A DNA stretch of 64,000 nt from Rhabdophis nuchalis (Eukaryota; Chordata; Lepidosauria; Squamata; Natricidae): contig CM077643.1 in assembly GCA_039707465.1 (NCBI GenBank), forward strand, positions 317,321,919 through 317,385,918, given 5' to 3'. Shown piece by piece: positions 22,512-33,936 of the stretch (positions are counted from its first letter, which is position 1; each line of letters begins with the position of its first letter). Both the position numbers and the translations under genes were made by a program. The notes beneath the pieces are model-generated. The model had not been told where the DNA came from. It was given only the letters and a program-made list of their open reading frames with translations, and did no database searches.

Positions 22512-22750
22512 GTACGAGATTTGCAAGGAATTTACTTTGAAAATTACACCATTGCTTGCTTAGGATCTTAATTCATCAGCTTTTAAGTTTAAGATAAACT
22601 AACCTTATTTCCTTGATTTATTTATCTTAAGAATAATCCCATTGAGAATTTAAGGATGGTATGGTATCGTTTAAGGCTATTCAGGCTGAATTCACCCATA
22701 GAATTTTCACTGAGTGATTTTGAGATTGAACTTTATCCAGTGATCATATG

Positions 22751-22815
22751 CTGGCTGGGGAACTCTGGGAGTTGAAGTCCACCAGTCTTAAAAGAGCCGA
22801 CTTTGCAGACCCCTG
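22751..22815. mobile_element. Half copy of the CAGGGGTC MITE
   Basis: Only the right arm is present, from CTGGCTGGGG to the terminal CAGACCCCTG. It cannot form the hairpin. It lies in IGF2R intron 38. Confidence 0.8.
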
Positions 22816-23239
22816 ATATACATTAACTTATGTACCATTCTGGACTATCTAATTATAAGAGTGAAAAGGGGGAATTGATGGATACATGCATCTTGAACAT
22901 TTATCTTGTAAGATGCTGATTTTGGGCTTGCATCTTGTTTCTCTTCGTTCGATGTCATTTTGAAAGGAGAGGTGTCGGGCAGAAGCATTCTAGGTGAAAG
23001 TGGCCAAGAGTGATGATCTTTGAGACCACATCAGTTTGTTCTAAAATAAACTTTATGTAGAAAAATGATGGCCAATAGCTGTAGTTACATAAATTGTTAT
23101 TTAAAATGTGGCCTTTCTTAATTCTGGCTGCCACTGACAACCCACTTCTCTGCTAAGTTAAGAAATATTTATATTTTACTATTTATATTTCATAGGTATT
23201 TCCCATTAAATACTTCATTGTCTTTTTTTTTACTTCCAG

Positions 23240-23386
23240 TTACTGAAAAGGGTGAGCTTTGTGTCTTCCCTTTCCAATATAATGGTAAAAGCTATGACAG
23301 GTGCATAGCGGATGGACAAGCGCGCCCATGGTGTGCCACAACTGATAACTTAGGGAGAGACCAAAAATGGGGATTCTGTGTAAATG
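23240..23386 (+). CDS. IGF2R: IGF2R exon 39: fibronectin type II insert of domain 13
   Basis: 147 nt, phase 1 at both ends. It encodes a complete fibronectin type II module inside domain 13: [15 protein letters not shown], then WCATT and WGFC supply the four disulfide cysteines and the aromatic core. In mammals this module is reported to strengthen IGF2 binding by domain 11. Its persistence in a receptor with a diverged domain 11 suggests a structural or other role (inference). Confidence 0.96.
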
Positions 23387-23439
23387 GTAAGTAAGGAGGG
23401 TTAAGGATAAAACATCAGCTGCTGAAAAGAAAATCCAAT

Positions 23440-23810
23440 CAGTAGTTCTCGACTTATAACCACAATTGAGCTCAAAAATTCTATTGCTAAATGAGACAGT
23501 TATTGAGTGAGTTTTGCCCCATTTTATGACCTTTCTTGCCATGGTTGTTAAGTAAATCACTGCAGTTGTTAAATTATTAACATGGTTATAAAGTGAATCT
23601 GAGTTTCCCATTGGTTTGGTCAGAAGGTTGAGAAAGATGGTCACACGATCCCAGGATACTGTAACCGTTGCCAAATGTCCAAATTTTGATGTAGCCATGG
23701 GGATGCTGCAATGGTTGTAAGTGTGAAAAATGGTCATAAGTCACTTTTTTCAATGCTGCTGTAACTTGAAATGGTCACTAAACAAATGGTTGTAAGTCGA
23801 GGCCCACCTG
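23440..23810. mobile_element. TA-flanked pogo/Tigger-like non-autonomous repeat
   Basis: The termini CAGTAGTTCTCGACTTA and TAAGTCGAGGCCCACCTG are inverted repeats, and a TA follows the right end. The interior has the AGTGAATC and CACTGCAGTTGTTAA blocks seen in the copies at 43395, 56803 and 63221. TA targets point to the Tc1/mariner/pogo group. It lies in IGF2R intron 39. Confidence 0.7.
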
Positions 23811-23987
23811 TAATTTGCATTGCTGCACTTTAGAAGTTGTTATGTAACAGGACTAAAATCAGTCTTGTGCTCTAAATACAGACAATAAATACCACAATGT
23901 TTGTATTTGAGTAGCATATGTTTATCTACATTTGGGAGCGTCATTCAGATAGTACTGGCCATTAACCCGGCCTGTTGATGAATTACA

Positions 23988-24180
23988 GGTAGTCCTTGAT
24001 TTACGACTGCAATTCAGCCCAGAATTATGGTCTTATTCATGCTGGTTGTTAAGTGGGCCGTCACATGGCCAATGGCTGCCTGAACTTTTGAATCAAAAGA
24101 GTCATAAGTACCTTTATTGGAGTTTTTTGTAACTTTGTAACAGTTGTTAAGTGACCGGTCGTAAGTCAAGGACTATTTGT
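23988..24180. mobile_element. TA-flanked pogo/Tigger-like repeat, deleted copy
   Basis: Both termini are kept (CAGGTAGTCCTTGATTTAC and GTCAAGGACTATTTG) with TA on each side, but much of the interior is missing. Confidence 0.65.
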
Positions 24181-24700
24181 ATCATGATTGGGTTTCCTGG
24201 CTAAAGTCATAAAAAATAGAAACCTCATGCAGGTTAATTAACCCCCTATCATGTTTTCTTGAAGAAGAAGAAAATGTGACTGAGTGTTAAGATTGGGGAT
24301 TCCGTGTATACTTGAATATTAATACCGTTAAAATCAATAAGACTCAGCTTATTTTAAATACATTTTAAAATGAGAATTTTGTAGGAAATGTATAAGTTTG
24401 GTTTGCATTTTGAAAACTATCTCGTTCCCAAATTCACTATGTCCCTTTTGATATTGTAATAGATGACCTTATTACTTTGAATTGGAGTATAATCTCTGAT
24501 CACTAACTCAGATAGCAGATATGCCTAGACTTATGCAAGTTTGCCCAAATATAACACTACTGAACCATTGTACCCAGCCTGGACCATATGAATATTACAA
24601 GGCAAAGATACATAAATTTATTTATTGTTAACAACTTTCTTACAGAATTTAATCCATGGATTTACAGTCTTGTTTATAAGCTTTTGTTCATATCTTGTAG

Positions 24701-24935
24701 AAGCTGGGCAGCGTGAATCTACTATTATTTTTAAGTGTGATGAAAATGCTAACAACGGAAGTCCTCAGCTGTTGAGCGAGACCCTTGGCTGCTCTGTCAC
24801 ATTTGAATGGAGGACACCGCTTCTATGTCCTCCAAGGAAAATGGAATGCAAGTTTATTCAGAAGCACAAAACTTACGATTTGAGAATACTTTCCTCACTC
24901 ACAGGCTCATGGGTCTTCGCAGACAAGGGCAGCTC
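24701..24935 (+). CDS. IGF2R: IGF2R exon 40: end of domain 13, start of domain 14
   Basis: 235 nt, phase 1 to phase 2. It reads [17 protein letters not shown] and [15 protein letters not shown] (end of domain 13). It continues with [19 protein letters not shown] (start of domain 14), where QKHKTYDLR is identical to human. Acceptor tatcttgtag, donor gtgagt. Confidence 0.96.
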
Positions 24936-25329
24936 GTGAGTGTGCTTTGGAACTCTAAGGGAAATCAACTTACCAAGTTTGTTATTCATTGCTAGAACAG
25001 CTAATCATTCTTCCAAGTGTGCCTCTTGCAATTCAGGCAAGGCTGCCCAAGTCTCAGGAAAGTGACTAAGACTAGGCAGTGCTTAAATCAAGTTTTGTAG
25101 TCCTGTTTTTTTTCAGTCAAGGGACTGATTGAAGAGAAATATACATCAAAGGGAAATGCGGTGGTTACTAATTAAAAGGGGGTACATCTTTACTAGAAAT
25201 ATTTGATCACTCAGCTTTGCTGTGTTGAATAACCTACTGTTTTTAGATTGACTATCGTTTAAGAAATTGCCAGATGGTAAAAAAAAAATCTAAAAGGATG
25301 AAATTTATAGAAGAACATTTTAGAAAATA

Positions 25330-25640
25330 CTTTCACTTGAGTTATCTATATAAATAAAAATGTAAAATAGTTTGTACAAAGCCGCTAATCTCAAAAACTA
25401 CTGGACCGATTTACCTCAAATTTTCACACAATGTTCCTAAGGACTTCCGATAATAGAATGCGTACTAATTTTGTGCCTAGCACACGTGTGTCATGTGCAA
25501 GTTACAAAAATGTAAAATGTCTAGCAATGATCACCTCCCTGTAGCCCTGTAGCCCTGCCCATCCGGCTGCTTTCCAAAAGTCATTTCCTCAGCTACGTAT
25601 GGAGGCTTCTTAGGGCCAAAAGAAGGCACTGAGATAGCAA
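25330..25640 (+). mobile_element. Possible Helitron-like fragment
   Basis: TCTATATAAATAAAAATG, then TCAAAAACTACTGGACCGAT and TCAAATTTTCACAC, resemble the 5' region of Helitron-type repeats. No Helicase motif or terminal hairpin was confirmed. Confidence 0.3.
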
Positions 25641-25694
25641 ACTCCCAGGTGGCCCATAGAGAGAGGGGGGGGGGGAGAAATACAGTTTAATAAA

Positions 25695-26045
25695 AGAGGG
25701 ACTAGGGGAGACATGATAGCAGCCTTCCAATATCTCAGGGGTTGCTACAAAGAAGAGGAAGTCAAGCTATTCTCCAAAGCACTAGAGGGCAGAACAAGAA
25801 ACAATGGGTGGAAACTAATCAAGGAGAGAAGCAACTTAGAATTGAGGAGGAATTTCCTGACAGTTAGAACAATTAATCAGTGGAACAGCTTGCCTCCAGA
25901 AGTTGTGAATGCCCCAACACTGCAAGTCTTTAAGAAGATGTTGGATAGCCATTTGTCTGAAATGGTATAGGGCTTCCTGCCTAGGCAGGGAGTTGGACTA
26001 GATGGCCTCCAAGGTCCTTTCCAACTCTGCTATTGTATTATTGTA
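25695..26045 (+). mobile_element. CR1 LINE, 3' end
   Basis: It encodes the C-terminal end of the CR1 frame (TRGDMIAAFQYLRGCYKEE, RRNFLTVRTINQWNSLPPEV) to TAG near 25970. The CR1 tail GGACTAGATGGCCTCCAAGG and a short TATTG repeat follow. It lies in IGF2R intron 40. Confidence 0.88.
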
Positions 26046-26655
26046 TTATAGTAGGTAGGTATGTAGAAGGATAGATAGAGAGGGAGAAATAAGGTAGATA
26101 GGTAGGTAGGTAGGTAGGTAGATAGATAGGGAGAAACACAGTAGATAGGTATATAGGTAAATAGGGTGATAGATAGGGAGAAATATGTTAGGTAGGTAGG
26201 TAGGTAGGTAGGTAGGTAGGTAGAGGGAGAAAGGAAGAAATATAGTAGGTAGGTAAGTAGAGGGATAGACAGAGAGGGAGAAATATGGTAGGTAGGTAGG
26301 TAGGTATATAGATAGGGAGAAATACGGTAGGTAGGTAGAGGGAGAAAGGAAGAAATACAGTAGGTAGGTAAGTAGAGGGATAGACAGAGAGGGAGAAATA
26401 TGGTAGGTAGGTAGGTAGGTGTATAGATAGGGAGAAATACAGTAGGTAGGTAGGTAGGTAGGTAGGTAGGTAGGTAGGTAGAGGGAGAAAGGAAGAAATA
26501 CAGTAGGTAGGTAAGTAGAGGGATAGACAGAGAGGGAGAAATACCGTAGGTAGGTAGGTAGGTAGGTAGGTGTGTGTATAGATAGATAGGGGGAAATACA
26601 GTAGGTAGGTAGGTAGAGGAATAGAGAGGGAGAAATACAGTAGGTAGGTAGGTTA
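26045..26655. repeat. (TAGG)n-rich compound satellite
   Basis: About 610 bp of TAGG and TAGA tracts broken by GAGGGAGAAAGGAAGAAATA segments. These segments recur near 26223, 26338 and 26479, giving a loose higher-order period of 115-140 bp. The long open frame on the - strand (Tyr-Leu-Pro-Thr repeats) comes from the repeat. It follows the CR1 tail directly. Confidence 0.93.
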
Positions 26656-26958
26656 TATGTTGGTTGTGTGTATGTGTGCAGGTGTAGATCTACACACAGA
26701 TTGGTTGGCCATTTAACCAGACTGGGCCACAGCAACGCGTGGCCTTGTATAGCTAGTCTTACATAAATTGTTGGTCATAAATAGACAATGTTCCATTTCA
26801 TGTTCTTGGAAATTTAAAAAAATGTAAGATGGTCCTTATTGAGTTCCTATATTGATTGGTTTTTAAAAAAAAAAAATTGAGTGAAAGGTAGAGTATTGAT
26901 GCTTTAAATAATTATTAAATGTCTGCTGAAATGACCGTCTTTTCCTTCTTGGATTTAG

Positions 26959-27095
26959 TTACTACATGAACCTTTGTCAGAGAGTCCATGAAGGACCCTC
27001 AGGCTGTCCTGACAGGGCAAGTGTTTGTCGAAGAAATCAGAATGGTGCTGTCCAAGTTCTGGGATTAGTTCATACACAAAAACTTAATGTTACAG
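26959..27095 (+). CDS. IGF2R: IGF2R exon 41: MRH domain 14, first part
   Basis: 137 nt, phase 2 to phase 1. It encodes [27 protein letters not shown] and [14 protein letters not shown], as in human domain 14. Donor gtatgt. Confidence 0.96.
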
Positions 27096-28170
27096 GTATG
27101 TGTCTTTGGTGTCCCCTGCTATTTTATGCAAAGGAAAGTGAAAATAGCTTTAATTTGCTAACATTTATTTATTACTTGCCTTGCACAATTATGTACTCCT
27201 ATGCAAACAATTCTCTGATAAAATCGTGATAAAACTATTAAGTTGGTCATACATTATTAACAAATACTTAAGACATAACTAAAAGCAGAATTGTTAGTTT
27301 TCCAAGTTAAAGTGTCCAATGTTCATTTGTTAGGAGCTATAGTCTATTAAAAAGTGATAAGGTTTTTAGTGCCATCCAGGATGCCAGAATGAAGCTGCTG
27401 AGTGTACTTTTCTTTCACCAAGTGGAAAGAATCATAGAGAAAGTTTGTTTCCTAGCCTGTGTCCATAACCTTTGCAGGGAAAGGAACTTAAGCAGAAAGT
27501 CTGTAGATGTTTGTAGATGATGAGTGGGTAAGGAGGTCCCTAACATGACCTGATCACTCCTTGAATAGTCTTATGGTGATAACCAGCACTTAAAATGGGG
27601 CCAGGAAGCCTGTTGGTGGCAGCTGCAAGGTATGCATTGATCTGCAATAGTGGATTCCTCTCTGAGTTATCCTTAATTTTAATTTTGTTTTCTAATTTCA
27701 TTAGGGTTACATGCATATGGATGCATGAAAAAACCCTAATGCTAATAACTATTATCCATTACATCCATGTAGTTCCCCTTAAATAAAGCGATGTTCTTTT
27801 AGAAAAAGTCTGTAGATGTGGAAATAAAAAGAAACCTGGTGCTTATATGGGTCAGCTATTCTTTAAAATTCAAACAGTTGTTGGAACAAAATATTTTTAA
27901 TTTTGCAAAACTATTGATATCAATTTATGAAATCAAAATATGGACATATATTAAATATATTCATATGTCACAGCTATAAAAATTAACCTTTGAAGATATA
28001 ATTTTTGATGAAGGAAATATTACTAATGGCAAGTCATAAAGATTTGTAATTTTTTTTAAAAAACCTCACAAATAGCACCTAGTTTTCATTGGTGGGTAGG
28101 GGTGGTTCACAGCATTGTTTAGATTCAGAATCTCATTTTGCTTTTAATAAAACCTGGTGCTTTATTTCAG
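27096..28170. other. IGF2R intron 41
   Basis: Nothing recognised; AT-rich, no SINE, LINE or MITE ends. Confidence 0.5.
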
Positions 28171-28288
28171 GTGACAAAGTTCTTGTCAGCTACTCCAATG
28201 GTCATGAATGTTCGCAGGGGAACAAAAAGGCAACAACAGTCATAGAGTTGAAATGTGGAAAAACTGTTGGGTTGCCAAGATTCAACAG
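28171..28288 (+). CDS. IGF2R: IGF2R exon 42: MRH domain 14, middle part
   Basis: 118 nt, phase 1 to phase 2. It reads GDKVLVSYSNGHEC (first Gly shared with exon 41) and TTVIELKCGKTVGLPRFN, as in human domain 14. Acceptor tttatttcag, donor gtaagg. Confidence 0.95.
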
Positions 28289-28412
28289 GTAAGGAGGTGC
28301 ATGGATGATTTGTTTTTTATGTCATAACAAAGGCCACCTCAACTTTTATCAAGGTATCTTATTATGCACACTGCATCATTTAGGCTTTAGGGAAGTTTTC
28401 TTTGATCTAGTG

Positions 28413-28462
28413 CAGGGGTGTCAAACTCGTGTCGTCATATTTTGATGGGTTTGATAGCCCTG
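28413..28462. mobile_element. 50-bp hAT micro-element
   Basis: It starts CAGGGGTGTCAAACTC, a typical hAT terminus, and ends TTTGATAGCCCTG. ATCTAGTG is duplicated exactly on both sides (28405-28412 and 28463-28470). It lies in IGF2R intron 42. Confidence 0.8.
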
Positions 28463-29352
28463 ATCTAGTGTGTTCTGTATATTTCAGTAACTCCTAATCA
28501 GGCATAATATGGCCATGCAAATGAAGTCAATAAAATGAATGTATGAGTGAATGTTGAGAAAGACCAGTATGTTATGTGGAAGAGTGACCTACGCTAATCA
28601 CCAAATTTAGTAATAGAAATAAAATAATTGTTATGCTAACAGTACGAATGAAAATAAAATCTATGCTCCAGTCTAGTTTTGGTTCGGATTCCTCCATTTT
28701 TTGAGCATGAATGTCTGTATCTGCTGAAAGCCAGCTGCAGACCTTCTGTTGATCGATGTAACATGCTGTATGTACATGTCACAAACACACATACTTATCC
28801 TCCTTATGCAAAGTATAATTGTGTTTTAAAATCTAAATCATTCTGCTCAGATAGTTATGAGGCAATGTGGAAGAAATAAAAGAGAAGGGGTTTCCCCCCT
28901 TTTTCTTGACAGCATGCCTATTTTAAGGTCAAATTCTCTAAAGGTTTACATTGGATTACTAAATAAAACCATCTGTTCCAAATGGGTGATTTATAAACCT
29001 TTCCCTCTTATGGCTATAGAGAAGTGTTGACGTAATTCTTTAAAACGGAAACTCTTTACATAATTGCTTTCTGGTTTACACAGCAGAAAAGGTTTTTTTT
29101 TTGGTTTAAACTTTATTGAATAAACCTAATTGGCTAGGTTCACAAAGAACATTAAATTATGAACTAGAATGACCATAATGGAACTTGGGAAAGTGTGTGC
29201 TTAATTTAAGTTCAGTGAAAAGTGTAAATCCAACCCTCACATCCACACAATAGCAAAGATAAAATAGCACATTTTATTTCTCTTAAGTCTTTTCTGTCAT
29301 GCCATTTCTGCCTCTACTGTTAAATACTAATTTCCCAAATGCTTCCTCTTAG

Positions 29353-29499
29353 GATTGATGAAGACAATTGTGCCTATTATATTACCTGGGAAACTCGGGC
29401 TGCTTGTGCTGTGAAACCTCAAGAAGTAAAGATAGAGAATGGCACAGTTATAAATCCAGAGACAGGAAAAAATTTCAGTTTGGGTAATATTTATTACAA
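29353..29499 (+). CDS. IGF2R: IGF2R exon 43: end of domain 14, start of domain 15
   Basis: 147 nt, phase 2 at both ends. It encodes [20 protein letters not shown] and then [30 protein letters not shown] is shared with human. Donor gtaagt. Confidence 0.95.
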
Positions 29500-29871
29500 G
29501 TAAGTTATTTTTTTTAAATACTTACAAGAGGCCAGGAGAAGACTCTTAATGATCTGCTTTTTAGTTGCCAATTGGTTTAGTGAAAGACTGGTAGATGAAC
29601 TGAACCCAGCAAAATGTCTATATCACACTTCTAAAAATATGAAGTTTCAGGTCATAGCCATTAGTCTGGATTTTTTCTTTTAAGCAATAATGCAATAACT
29701 TTTAAATCTGTGTGGATGTCCGGACTACTTTATAAGAAGGGTCATTTAAGAACTAGAGTTTGGTATATGGTGTATCGGTTAATACATTTCTTAAGGAATT
29801 AACTAATTTTGCAACTGTATAGATAATAAGTTAAATAGATAATTATACTGTTACATAGTTATGTGTGCATA

Positions 29872-30027
29872 GTGGTGGGGTTCAACCGGTGTAACAATCG
29901 GTTCACTGATCATGTGCTCTGCATGTGTGCTCTCGATTCGCTTGCACACATGCATTGTCCATTTGAAAACTTCCCTTCTACTACAGCCCCAGTGCAAACC
30001 AGCTGAACCGGTAGAATCCCACTCCTG
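29872..30027. mobile_element. Short hAT-like MITE (GTGGTGGGGTTCAACCGG type)
   Basis: The ends GTGGTGGGGTTCAACCGG and CCGGTAGAATCCCACTCCTG are inverted repeats. The flanks TGTGTGCA and TGTATGCA are a nearly exact 8-bp duplication. It lies in IGF2R intron 43; relatives are at 49499, 57622 and 63297. Confidence 0.65.
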
Positions 30028-30257
30028 TGTATGCATATTGAAAAACAAACTTTGTTTCCTCACAGTGACAGATTCATCTTAATCTGTTGGATTAAAAAAA
30101 AAAAATCTTGGTACAACATAAATCCATAGACTAGTGAGTATATCCATAGAACAGAAGTGAATTCTGCTCCAGCAGGCACAGTAACCAGTAACAAATTTGT
30201 GTATATGTGGTAGATTGATGCAAGAGATATATGGTAGTTTTTTCAATCTTTAGAAAA

Positions 30258-30404
30258 GTGTTTTCCTGTGTAAGCATGAGATTGTTTTTGCAACGTTTCG
30301 GCAAGATCTCACTTGCCATCTTCAGGCTTCGGACTGAAGCCTGAAGATGGCAAGTGAGATCTTGTCGAAACGTTGCAAAAACAATCTCAAGCTTACATGG
30401 GAAA
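30258..30404. mobile_element. Foldback element with CGAAACGTTGC arms
   Basis: Two arms of about 68 bp, nearly exact reverse complements around GGACT, contain GCAACGTTTCGGCAAGATC and its complement. It is related to the outer arms of 32377-32717. No clear target duplication was found. It lies in IGF2R intron 43. Confidence 0.75.
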
Positions 30405-30544
30405 TGTATCCCTATGCCTATTATTAAAAGTAAAAACTAGTTCTAGAGTGAAGGGCATTTGAATAAAATATTTTCTCCAACCCAACTGTGTATTCTTATG
30501 CATTATACCTATGATTTTCCTAAATAATAGTGAAGATGGGTACA

Positions 30545-30790
30545 GGTAGTCCTCAACTTACGAACACAATTGAGCCCAAAATTTCCATTGCTATACAAGA
30601 CAGTTGTTAAGTGAGTTTCCCCCCGTTTTACAAGCTTTCTTGTCACAGTTTTTAAATGAACCACTGAAATTGCTAATACTGTTGTTAGGTTAATCTGCCT
30701 TCCCCATTGATTTTGCTCATCAGATCACAAAAGGTGATTATGTCACACACATACATACATACGGGATGCTGCAATGATCATAAATATAAG
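30545..30790. mobile_element. TA-flanked pogo/Tigger-like repeat, truncated
   Basis: TA then CAGGTAGTCCTCAACTTACG at the left and the family interior (CACTGAAATTGCTAATACTG). The right end is lost near a CATACATACATA run. Confidence 0.65.
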
Positions 30791-30883
30791 AGTTGCCAAG
30801 CATCCAAATTTTGATAACCTGGCCTTATTACTTTGTACATGTGTGTGTGTTATGTATTTTAATTTTAATTTTTTTTGTTTCAG

Positions 30884-31068
30884 ATTATACAATGCATCAG
30901 GAGATTTCAGAACAAATGGTGACAGATACATTTACGAGATTCAGCTTTCTTCTATCACTGATTCAAAGAATCCAAAGTGTATGGGAGCTAACGTCTGTCA
31001 AGTTAAAATATCAGATGCACGTACTCGTAGAGTTGGATCATCAAAAAATGCTCACTATTATATTCAAG
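30884..31068 (+). CDS. IGF2R: IGF2R exon 44: MRH domain 15, first part
   Basis: 185 nt, phase 2 to phase 1. It reads [20 protein letters not shown] and [13 protein letters not shown], close to human domain 15. The YEIQLSSIT run is identical. Acceptor tttgtttcag, donor gtaaat. Confidence 0.96.
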
Positions 31069-32084
31069 GTAAATAGTGACTTGCTGGGGATGATGATAAC
31101 CTGGGTTATATGCAAAATAAAAACCCAAACTAAATGAATTGCATTGGGAGTTCTGTTGAACTATTCCAGTGTTCACTAAAAATAAAATCTAGAATATTTT
31201 TCTTATTCCTAGTTTCTTTTAAATCTTCTGTTGAAATCCAGAGTGATTCCAAAGTGATTTACTGAGCAAGTAGGGCAAATCTGCTATGTTGTATCTCTTT
31301 ACCACTACCACCACCCTCCCCCATGTCTGCTGAAGTATTAGCCCCAGAAAGTAACCATATCCCATAATCGTATATCTCAACCGCATGCCCATCCTCAGTC
31401 TTCCCAGTGTATTTCCTTCTTCAAGTTAAACAGAAAGGGGCTATACCTGGTCATCCAAACACAATCCAAGGCTAGTGCCTTTAGGGCTATCTTAAAAAGC
31501 CAAGGCTTTATGGCTCTCCTAAACTCTGATTTTGGGAGAAGGTTTCCCCCCCATTCTTACCTTCTCCTCCCAACAATTCTATTCAGGAGGACGTATTTCA
31601 ATGTGTGGGAAGGAAGTGATCATATTTCATTCCATATAATTGAGGAAAGAACTAGCCATCAGTAGCTATTTTATGGCTAGAATTCTTTGGGCATAAATCT
31701 ACCCAGTAAGTTTTGTGTGAGGGGGCAGCCATATAAATTTGGTAAAAGATACAGTATGTAAATAAAGAATTTTGCACATCGCCATCATCTACTTATTTAC
31801 TATAATTATACTGGTGCCTCATTATCAGTATATTTTCTTTTTTATTCTCTCCCTGTTGATTTCCTAATGTTTCCAAATCCACCTTCTTGATTTTCATTCC
31901 AGCAGAACTGAATATTGCTATTAACAACTGTCAGTCATTCCGAACTCTGAAGGATATTAATTTATCCTCTTGTCCCTCCAGATGTTAGCGTATGCCCTTT
32001 CTTGGCATTGGAAAGGCATTGAGAATTTGTGAAAAGTCCTATTTTTTGGACATGGGGATTCTTTGATTTTGACTGTCTGTGGAA
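31069..32084. other. IGF2R intron 44, left part
   Basis: No repeat recognised. Slightly richer in CT tracts (31280-31600) than other introns. Confidence 0.45.
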
Positions 32085-32260
32085 ATTCTCAATCATCCAG
32101 GTCATGGTTGTCCAAAAGATCCTTTTTCAAGAGGCAACTGGACTTTCTAGTTTTTCTTTGAAGACATTTCATTTCTCAAGAAAGCTTGGATGAGAAGCAA
32201 AATGTCTTCAAAGAAAAACAAGAAAGTCCAGTTGCCGCTTGAAAAAGCACATTTGGCATT
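32085..32260. mobile_element. Palindromic element with GAAAGTCCAGTTGCC arms
   Basis: Left arm (GGCAACTGGACTTTCTAG, TTCTTTGAAGACATTT) and right arm (AAATGTCTTCAAAGAAAAAC, AAGTCCAGTTGCCGC) are inverted around AAGCTTGGATGAG. A relative lies at 60225-60600. It lies in IGF2R intron 44. Confidence 0.65.
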
Positions 32261-32376
32261 TTGATTCCGACCCTTTTCTGTCCAAGGGAGTGAAGATAAA
32301 GTGGCTCCTTATTTCTGCTTTTGTGTGTGTGTGTATGTGTGTGTATTTGTTTTTGTAGATTTTCGCAGGTGTAGGT

Positions 32377-32717
32377 ATGCTGGTCTTGTTGTGTTTGGGT
32401 CTTTTCCCGTGTAAAATTGAGATTGTCTTGGCAACGTTTTGGCGAGTTCTCACTCGCCATCTTCAGGCTGGATTCTGTGGCTTCGGAGCTGCTGTCTTTC
32501 TATAAGTCTTGGAGGGGGTTGGGGGGGTGGACTGCTAAACTGACTCACAGTAACAAAGCCAGCACTCCACCCCACCCCCCACCAAGATTTATAGAAAGAC
32601 GGCAGCTCTGGAGCCACAGAATCCAGCCTGAAGATGGCAAGTGAGCTCTCGCCGAAACGTTGCCAAGACAATCTCAATTTTACACGGGAAAAGACCCAAA
32701 CACAACAAGACAGCATG
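32377..32717. mobile_element. 341-bp foldback element
   Basis: Arms of about 140 bp run inward from ATGCTGGTCTTGTTGTG on the left and its complement ending CAACAAGACAGCAT on the right. The centre is not repeated. They hold CATCTTCAGGCTGGATTCTG and the CGAAACGTTGC motif of 30258-30404. A GT repeat follows at the right. Confidence 0.8.
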
Positions 32718-32742
32718 TGTGTGTGTGTGTGTGTTTGTGTAT
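32715..32742. repeat. (GT)n microsatellite
   Basis: A GT run of about 28 bp directly beside the foldback element. Confidence 0.85.
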
Positions 32743-33104
32743 TCCCCCCCTCATCCCCCCCTATATATATATAGAACATTTCCCCCTGCTCCTCTATCAT
32801 CCCTCTATTGCCTTTCCAAGTTAACGAACAACTGAAACATTCTTTTGCATTCTGAGAGGAGAATGGTTGAAAAAAATGATTTTTTTACACATATAGATCC
32901 CATTTTTCATTTTCCTAAACTGGGTAACTTAGAGAGCAAATGTGGGAAAACTCACCTCTTTTCCTTCCAGTCATTACATGAATGGAGACTTAATGTGTAA
33001 ACTTGCCAGCTCATCTCCATGAGAGGCAAGAAGGAAACTAAAGTAAGACCATTAATTACTAAGCAAGAATTTAGCAACTTTTCTGCATAAATAAGAACAA
33101 GTAG

Positions 33105-33215
33105 TCCTCACTTAGCAACTGCGGAGTGATCAGTTAGGATGGTGCTGAAAAAAGTAACTTTAGGACCAATGTCTACATTTACAACCTTCACAATGTTCCC
33201 TCAGTCATGTGATTG
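33105..33215. mobile_element. Pogo/Tigger-like repeat fragment
   Basis: AGTAGTCCTCACTTAGCAAC and GTGCTGAAAAAAGTAACTT match the family at 43395 and 58785, but the rest is gone. Confidence 0.55.
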
Positions 33216-33749
33216 TCTTTAAAATGTTAGTATGCCTTGTTCTGTACTTGACCTATCTTACCTCCTGCTTGCAGAGCAGAGAACCTGTAGAAGAAGGGAA
33301 TAAGGCACACAATGGGGAATGTACATAGAAAGAAATACAAGGGAGGAATTGTCAAAAATAATAGGCACAGAAGACATTGTCCACAGAAATTGATTGGCTT
33401 TCCTCCCCTCCCCCCACACCAGTTGCTCTTCTCTGCGAGGTGGGGAGGGGTGGGGAAGTGATTATTATTATTTTTTGAAAAATAAGTAATTGCTCCTGTG
33501 CATTTTTTACTTCCGTCTCTGGCAGAGAAAGAGATTGGAGAGGAAGAATTTACAACAGAATAAGTAGGCACACAGTGGGGAAGTAGACCAGCTGTTGTAT
33601 CTTGCGGAAACCTGTAAGACTGAAAGTATACTTCTTCCCTTTCACCTTAACAGTCCAAAAAACTAGGGAATGTCTCTTCTGAGATGTCCACAAGATATCC
33701 ACAACCAACAATTGATTGTGAATTTTTCTTTTTCTTTCTTCCTTTGCAG

Positions 33750-33936
33750 ATGATGTTTTGGATCTTGTGTTTTTTTCTGACTCCCCATGTGGCAGAGATT
33801 CCAAAAAATCTGTCTCCTCAACTATTGTCTTCCACTGTGATAAAGATGCTGAAGAAGGCATCCCAAAATTTCTTCATGAATCAACGGACTGCCAGTACTT
33901 ATTCACCTGGTACACCTCGGCGGTTTGCCAGTTGGT
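33750..33936 (+). CDS. IGF2R: IGF2R exon 45: end of MRH domain 15
   Basis: 187 nt, phase 1 to phase 2. It encodes [34 protein letters not shown] and [14 protein letters not shown], the end of the last luminal domain. The motif after the final Cys is QLV where human has PLG. Donor gtaagt. Confidence 0.95.

Noticed and set aside
26046..26735. A 229-codon open frame on the - strand
   Set aside because: It translates to Tyr-Leu-Pro-Thr repeats and is the complement of the TAGG satellite.
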